Below, one piece after another: positions 57,482 to 64,000 of a DNA stretch of 64,000 bases. The stretch spans positions 6,076,001 through 6,140,000 of the forward strand of contig JAHQIY010000006.1 in assembly GCA_019054805.1 (NCBI GenBank), in the 5' to 3' direction. Position 1 is the first letter of the stretch. Every line of letters begins with the position of its first letter. Below the pieces are notes generated by a model, which made no database searches, was not told the origin of the DNA, and saw nothing but the letters and a program-made list of their open reading frames with translations. The position numbers and the translations under genes are program-made. This stretch comes from Brachionus manjavacas. Its lineage: Eukaryota; Rotifera; Eurotatoria; Ploima; Brachionidae.

Positions 57482-60193
57482 ATGTACGAAATGAATGGAA
57501 GAATTTTATCTACTTCTTTGGAATTAATAGAAAAACCACAAAAAAACATAAAGTTTGTAGATAGCTGTGAAAATCTATCAAATTTCTACGAAAATAGACT
57601 AATATCTTTAAGTGTATTACTCAAAAATTTTGATATTCCACTGCCTAATCGAACACTCTATCTAGCAATTTCACTGGTAAACGAATGCGATCAACTATTA
57701 GAGTATCCAAGACCTAATTTTCTATTTTGCACTAATAAAAAAATCCGCTTCATAAACAAGTTAATAAATGATGACAATGATTTTTTTTATCTACCTTTCG
57801 AAGCTCAGTCGATGTCATGCAAGTTAGAAGATTTTCAAATAGTGAAAAAATCAACAAAACAAATTACTGAACTTGCAGAAAGCTACACCATCGCTTGTCT
57901 CCAACAAAAAAATCAAACAATTGACTTTGAGACATTCAGCAATCAGAGTAAAAATTTAGCAGAAATTCTTCAGAGCCAACTAAAAAAGTGTCGACTAAAA
58001 CTTCAAGTTAGAATATTTAATAATATAGAGAAAAAATTTGAAAATTTTTTAACTGAGCCAATTTATTCTGATGTCATAAGCGACAGTTATGATATGTGTA
58101 GTGGGCACGAAAGTGCTGACCTGAACCCCATGGAACTTATAAACACAGATATCACCAATATGGACAATATTAGAATTTTGCGAACTAGCCGTGTGCAGGG
58201 AAGCATTAATGGAGGAGATGAGATGTTTTTGTTTACCACTAATTTTGATCCAAGTGATCTGTTGGTAGAATTTTTTCAGCTTAACAAAAATGGCGATATT
58301 GGATGGAAGTCCTATGCCAAGTTCAATAAGCTCGACTCGCATGTTAATTTTGCCTTGGTCATTCAGACGCCCAAATTTGATTTGAATGACAAAGAATTTG
58401 AAAGCAATCAAAAGATTAGGGTCTATTTTAGACTGTATCGTCCTAGCAGAAATGATTACAGTGAAAAATGGACCTTTTACTATTTAAAAAAGGATAATTA
58501 TGATTTTGAAACCATTTTTGCTGGTCAAGTAGCGGAAAAAAAATTTAAATTGTTAAGCTTAAATTCGAATGGAATTAAGCGTAAAATAGAGGAAAAATGT
58601 GATCCTGAGATTCAAGAAGATAAGAATTTGATAAAAAAAAAAAAAAATTTACGATCTGAAAAAGATACTTTAGTCGATGATAAAAATAACTTAGAGGAAA
58701 GAGATGATTCTAATTTAGTAGAAAGTAACAATACAATGGAAACTAGCAGGCCAGCGGCCACTCAGTCGCCTAATAAACTCAATGATACAAAATTGTTATT
58801 TGATGCCACGGAAAAAAAAGATCCAATTCAGTCTCAAATTAAGCTGGAAACTTGTTACAACAAAATGAACAATCTGGCTGACCGGACCGGCCAATCGCTG
58901 CTTAAATTTGCCAAAAATCGCTCTATTCACGATCTGCTCAAGACCCAGCGCTTTCTAATGAACTTTGCCGACGATGAAGGAAACTGCCCACTTCATCTAA
59001 GCATTCAGTATAAAAATTTTGATTTAATGGAAATATTTGTGGACGTAATAATGACCATTCCGCACCAGAACATAATTAATCTGAGGAACAAGGCTGGATT
59101 CACACCATTGTTGATGGCAGCTCACCTAGAAGAATTGGAATTGTGCGAGTTTTTGCTTGAAGCCAATGCTGATCTGTCCATGGCTGACTTTGATGGCAAT
59201 AACCCAATTCATTTGGCATGCAAGCGCAACAACATTCAACTCTTGAAAGTTTTGATAAAATATGTGGATAAGCAGCACAACTACGGAGTTCTGAACGCAA
59301 TCAATCACGAAGGCTACGCGCCCATTCATTTGTGTACCCTGAACGAGTCATTTGAACTGGTAAGAGAACTTTTGTACTTCAAAACGCTGAGAGTCAACAT
59401 GCCAGACAAAAAGGTAGGCTACAGTGCACTCCACTATTCATCCATTAGTTCAAGCTCGTTTAGAATAGCGGAGCTTTTGGTCAAGAATGAAAAAGTCGAT
59501 GTTAACTGCAAGTCTCATACTGGCTGCACTCCGCTTCATCTAGCAGTCGCTAACAGGAACTATTTGGCCACTATTTTGCTGATGCGCAACGCAGCTGACC
59601 CGAATATCCAAAATGATGTGCCAGTTCATATAGACTATGATTCAATGCAATACTCGTTGATCAGGGATCTGAAAGTTGTTGAGGAGCATTTGAAAAAACA
59701 ACCATTGATTAGCAAGGAAGTAAATGAAGGAAGAGCACTGGCGTGCCAAGAATTGACCAAATTAAGTGAAGAAGTTAAAAAGATATTCGAGCAACATTTG
59801 AATAGTTGTGTCGAGCTAGTGGCCAGACCGAAAAATTTCAATCACAATCACGACCCGTTGGCTTATGCCGAGTCTGATTCTTGGGTAATTTTAGTTTTTT
59901 TTTGTTTAAGTAAGATATTTTTTTAATTTTTGTTGTTCAAGATGAGAGAAATATTTAATAGCCCTAAAAATATAAGTAAACAACTGCTCTTGAAAATTGG
60001 TTGCTATGAAAAGATAAAGAGGGAAATGTTGGAGAGAAAAATTTCTGCGCAAGACTTAAATCAGTCTAAAGTTAAGCTTTGTTCAGATGCCATCAAGAAT
60101 TTTAATGTCAACAAGATTTATGGAGATGAAAAATTAAGTCAACAAGAAAGCTGTGCTTTTTTAGAAATTAAAAACAATCAAATGATTTTCTAA
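57482..60193 (+). CDS. NFKB1: NF-kB p105/Relish-type Rel-ankyrin protein
   Basis: Two exons (57482-59884, 59942-60193), 884 residues. RHD-N spans about 12-215, starting LELIEKPQKNIKFVDSCENL. The DNA-contact loop (R-F-R-Y-x-C-E-G in the family) here reads K-F-V-D-S-C-E-N: Cys and Glu are kept, the second Arg and Tyr are not. The dimerisation (IPT) domain at about 228-340 is well conserved (SRVQGSINGGDEMFLFTTNF, then VEFFQLN, GWKSYAKF, ALVIQTP, YFRLYRPS). A basic NLS (IKRK..., KKKK) at about 365-395 is followed by about six ankyrin repeats (about 461-713: CPLHLSIQY, GFTPLLMAAHLEELELCEFL, NPIHLACKRN, APIHLC, SALHYSS, TPLHLAVANR). The C-terminal 170 residues lack a clear death domain. Cytoplasmic latent factor, presumably cleaved; an upstream exon cannot be excluded. 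Confidence 0.88.
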
Positions 60194-61303
60194 ACATTCT
60201 AAATATTTAAGTAACTTACTTACTTACTAACTAACTAACTAATTAACTAAATAACTAATTTACCAAATTAATTTCTAAATTTTTGTGGAACTTTTTAGAG
60301 AGAGAAAGACTTGATTTTAAAAAATAAAATTTCGACCTGTTGCTTCACTGTTTGCTTTATGTTCAGATAAAGACTAGAGATTTAGAAATAAAAATTCTGA
60401 TAAAATTGAAGATCTGATGAAAAAAAATAAGAAAGTCCAAGTTATTGAAATGAATTTAATTACTCAAAAACAACCCTGGTTTAAGTATATCAAAATTACA
60501 TAGAAAAAGTGAGATGTTTCAGATATATTTTCAGTCTCAAATAAAAATTAAATTTTTTATTAATTCTGCAAACTAAATGCTATAATAATTTAATTTTTCT
60601 TTAATAATTGATAAATAAAATTGATTTTTTTTCTAATTTGCCTTAAATGATGGTTGTCACTCAAACGTCGTTTAAAGATAAAACGAAAAGACTTTAAACG
60701 ATCATCACCTCTCGAGTCACAATTTAAAAAAATTAACTTAAACCTAATTAGACTTTAGAAAATAATTAATTTTTATAGAATTTAGTTTTGAACAATAGAT
60801 GTTAAATTAATTAGTATATTAATTAGTTTATTTAAATACTAGTTAATTTTTAGTATTTAAATTAACTAAAAATTAAATTTTTCAAAAAAATTTCAAAATA
60901 TATTTTCATTTTCAAACTCAAAAATCTTAAATTAATAAATTAAAATAAAATTAGAAAACTTTTAAGAATTTGCAAATTAATAATTTAATTATTGGACATA
61001 AATTTTTTAGAATTATTTTTTAGAAAAACCTCTAATAATATTTTTTTTGTAAGCATAAAATAATCAGCAAACAACAAGTCGAGTTTTAAAAAAAAAATTT
61101 AAGTAAGTCTTTTCCAATTTTTTTTATTTGAATTATCAATTTAATCAAGAGACTAATGCTGACTCAATTGATTAGTTTTGATTTTATAGACATTTTACTT
61201 AAAATAAATAAAAATAAAAGAATTATAAAATTTTATTGTTTATCTTTATAAAAAATTTGAAAAACTCAATTAAAGAATTGATTATGTTGAATCGTGCAAA
61301 AAT
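60194..61303. other. AT-rich spacer between convergent genes
   Basis: Between the 3' ends of the NF-kB gene (+) and GPAA1 (-). An imperfect inverted repeat built on CGTTTAAAG/CTTTAAACG lies at about 60670-60702. No gene. Confidence 0.4.
60206..60262 (+). repeat. (TAAC/TTAC)n microsatellite
   Basis: Tandem four-base units ACTT, then AACT, in the 3' flank of the NF-kB gene, decaying at the right end. Confidence 0.75.
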
Positions 61304-63714
61304 TTAGTTAAATGCAGTAATCCATAGAGTAGACCATATTGGTACCAAGAATAAATTTATCATTTCATAAGTCCAAATATCAGAAATTTTTGATGCTAGA
61401 ACAAAATCGTAGAAATTATCGCTTAGAATTGCATAGAGTTGTGCTGGATTTGAAAATAGATTCCTATTAAGGAAACAATACTGATACATGATGTAAATTA
61501 AAGAAAAATAGACTATTGGACATGCCATTACCATGATAGCAATTTTGAAAGTCTTTGAAATTCTTTGAAAAATAAATTTAAAATCTAAGAAAAAAAAGTA
61601 TATCTCTCAAAACTACCTGTTGTTTACGCTTTGAATGGCCAGAATTGAAACGGGTGAATAAAATATTGCGATAAAAAACGAAAGAGAAAAATTTAATACT
61701 GAGATGGTTCCAACAAAAATTGTCAGCGATAGCAAAATAATTAAGTTATTTATATTTTCGGCTTCTGTTTTGTTTCCATTGGAAGAAAATCTCCTATAAA
61801 AAAAATTAAATTTGTAATACTTTTAAAATGTTAGTAATTCAAGAATTTCAAAAAGCTGTTTTTTCTGCTTTTTTCCTTTTTGGGCCGATTTATTTGAAAA
61901 AAAATTTACTTACGTTTTAAAAATAAAAGGAGTCACAAATATATTAGCCATCATTGCCAAGTAGCAATTCATCAATGAATCTTTTGCACTTAGATTGAAC
62001 TTTTTACCAAACATCAAAAAGAATGGTGTACCTTGAATAAAATTATTTTATTCCAAATTCTAAAATTAAATATATTTATACCAAAATAAAGTATTATTCC
62101 AAAAGTAAATGATACCATTAATTTGATGACCACACATTTTAATAAATCTAACACAAGCAAACTCTACGAAAAAAATTTTTTTATTTTTCGTATTTAAAAG
62201 TAAAAAATGCTAAAAAATCTCTTACAGATTCCTTATTATTAGATTCAGTGTTTTTCTTGGAAAATATTGTGAACCAGATGGTCAAAATTTTGATTAAAAC
62301 AGGTAATAAAATGAGCCCAAACGCCGGCATGTACATACCGATAGAAATATAATAATGCGATGAAGGCAGAAGATAGAAGAAAAAAGATTGGTGAAATCGT
62401 TCCAGCAAATTGTTAACACTTCTTAATGTACTCTCAACAATTCTTGAAGTTTTGAGAACATTTTGCTTCTGTTGATTTCTTTTGGAGTTAGAACTAGTTC
62501 TGGTGCCCGAAATAGTCAATGCTTCGATGCGATGGTTAAGGAAGTAACCATTTAATGAATTCGGTACCCCCGTGGCTTGTTTGAACATCATGTTCACAGT
62601 GTTGAGTAATCCAGAAACATGGTCTACTGGTGGCCTATTATGGTAATATGAAAAATCATTTTTGGACGATTTTTCTGATTCAAGTGAGCATTCAAATTGC
62701 ATAGATTTGCAAATTCTAATAATTGTATTGAACAAATCTAAATTCGGAAGTTTACCATTTGGTCCTTCTATTTTAATCTCCAATTTATTTGTGTTTATAT
62801 CACTGAATTCTAAATTCAAAGCTGCTTGAATAGAGCCTCCTCTGGTTTTCAAACTTTCTGCCATTATGGCTTTTAAATTAATTTAAAAAAAAGAAAATTT
62901 TTTTTTATACTTTAAACATACAATCCGAATGGGTTTCAAAGTAAGAATTGATCCAGGCTTGAATTCCAACATGTTCCATGTCAGTAGCCACAAATATCAG
63001 GTCTTTGGCCCAGTAAGGACGGTCTAAATAGCTAAGATATCATTTTTTGAAAAATAAGTATTTATTAATTTACTTTTTGCCAAATTGGCAAGAATGCAAA
63101 GTTGAGATATTCCGTATAAGTTGGGAACTTTTTTATTTTTTTTTCCAACTAGATAAATAGGCGCCGAAATTACAATCGATTCAGTTCCGTCTGCTCTCTG
63201 GGCTCTGCCGAATGCATACACATTTTTACCAGATTTTACATTTTCATTTTCCGAGCTCCAGAACGGATGAGTTAAATTAAAATCTTGTGTATAAGATTCG
63301 ATTTTAAGCTGATTAGCAAAAATGTCATGTATCAATTCCGAATTGTAGCTCTTACCGCTGTTATCATTGATTAGATTGAAAGAGGAAAAAAAATTAATTT
63401 TATTTACCCATTGGTTTCGTAAGCATCTTTTAGAAAATGATAATAATTGAAAATTGAATCAGTTGAGAAAATGTCAGAGCTGACAAGGCCTAAAATTTAG
63501 AGTTAAAAATTTAATCTAAAAATATTTAAACAGCTTCACCTGGTAGCAAGGCGTTTTCAGATATGTAAGTTCCATGGATTAACGCTTCATGAGGTAACAG
63601 ACAAAAATAAACTATGCCTGAAATATAGCCTAATATTGACAGCAATGGTCCGAATTTAATAATTTTTTCGAAAATTTTTGTTTTTTTATCTGTATCGCTA
63701 TTGTAAAGTGACAT
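61304..63714 (-). CDS. GPAA1: GPI transamidase component GPAA1 (GAA1)
   Basis: Nine exons (63540-63714, 63408-63489, 63074-63357, 62922-63023, 62226-62869, 62082-62163, 61914-62031, 61617-61793, 61304-61562) join in frame to 640 residues (human 621). N-terminal TM at about 21-40 (GPLLSILGYISGIVYFCLLP), then the ER-lumenal M28-peptidase-like domain: ESYTQDF, GKNVYAFGRAQRADGTESIV, YWAKDLIFVATDMEHVGIQA, TRGGSIQAALNLEF, GPNGKLPNLDLFN, VDHVSGLLNTVNMMFKQATG. Several TM helices follow toward the C-terminus. GPAA1 positions substrate and GPI lipid in the transamidase with PIGK, PIGT, PIGS and PIGU. Introns are 18-bp-range-free, 48-121 bp. The exon 4 donor (GTATGT) and exon 9 acceptor were chosen over nearby alternatives because only they keep frame. 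Confidence 0.93.
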
Positions 63715-64000
63715 CTTAGCAACTAAATATTATCAAAATGAATCAAAAGAAAAATTATGAAATATTTTAGTTTTTGGTGCAAAAAATAGGTATTTTTTGA
63801 TCAAATTTGACAAATTCAAATTAATTTAAATTTTTAATTTGTGCAAAATTCTTGGATTTTATTATTTTAATTTAGAAATTTTGTTATTTGGAAAATATTA
63901 ATTTGTAGCAGTATTTAAGCATTTGTGGCAAGCACTGATAATCACTTACATTTTTGTTGTAAAGAAATTCACAAAGAATGTTAAAAAATAACTATTTTTA
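63715..64000. other. GPAA1 5' flank
   Basis: AT-rich upstream DNA to the window edge; no gene or distinct promoter element recognised. Confidence 0.4.

Noticed and set aside
58049-59841. Minus-strand ORFs across the NF-kB gene
   Set aside because: Antisense shadows of the Rel/ankyrin coding exon, no start context or domain.
1-64000. tRNA, rRNA and CRISPR-like arrays
   Set aside because: I scanned for T-loop (GGTTCRANNC) words, rRNA-like conserved blocks and regularly spaced repeats and found none that supported a call.

Overview
The window is AT-rich metazoan DNA (roughly a quarter G+C or less by eye). It carries intron-containing, single-copy animal genes whose introns are mostly 45-70 bp, separated by long A/T-rich spacers full of decayed transposons. 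The mix (a p105-type NF-kB protein, a gephyrin fusion, GPAA1, FAXC, a MYST acetyltransferase, two Mediator subunits, jockey/CR1-like LINEs, pogo, Tc1, FLYWCH-domain pieces) fits a small invertebrate. A monogonont rotifer such as Brachionus is my best guess, but this is inference and not proven by the sequence.

Layout. 0-3.3 kb: a secreted ShKT/EF-hand protein gene running off the left edge (-), then MED18 (+, four exons). 3.5-11.5 kb: a small U2 snRNA cluster with three full-length copies and one 5'-half copy, embedded in segmental duplications. One duplication carries the 3' tip of the gephyrin gene. Between the U2 copies lie a four-TM protein gene and a small PHD-like ORF. 11.4-17.5 kb: gephyrin (-, eight exons, one large intron) head-to-head with an intronless, G+C-richer MED7 gene (+). 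18-22.5 kb: a broken non-LTR retrotransposon (ORF1 tail, endonuclease, reverse transcriptase) and a FLYWCH finger remnant. 23-29 kb: a second four-TM gene, a Tc1/mariner relic, FAXC and a tiny RRM gene. 29-32.3 kb: foldback elements. 32.4-39.4 kb: two more four-TM paralogues flanking a pogo/Tigger element that has itself been invaded by a LINE. 42-45 kb: LINE and FLYWCH-like debris. 45.4-51.3 kb: a KAT7/HBO1-type histone acetyltransferase with a 3.56-kb intron. 53.9-54.9 kb: uroporphyrinogen-III synthase. 57.5-60.2 kb: an NF-kB p105/Relish-like protein with a divergent DNA-contact loop and ankyrin repeats. 61.3-63.7 kb: GPAA1, fully resolved into nine exons.

The genes do not form an obvious pathway. 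They are mostly housekeeping genes (transcription, chromatin, Moco/heme synthesis, GPI anchoring) set in transposon-rich spacer. The most distinctive content is the dispersed four-TM family with one conserved phase-1 intron, the U2/gephyrin duplication history, two GC-AG introns with the same GCAAGAAA donor, and a 750-bp foldback element flanked by TA. All exon structures were assembled by hand from splice signals, reading frame and family similarity. No alignment or search was run.
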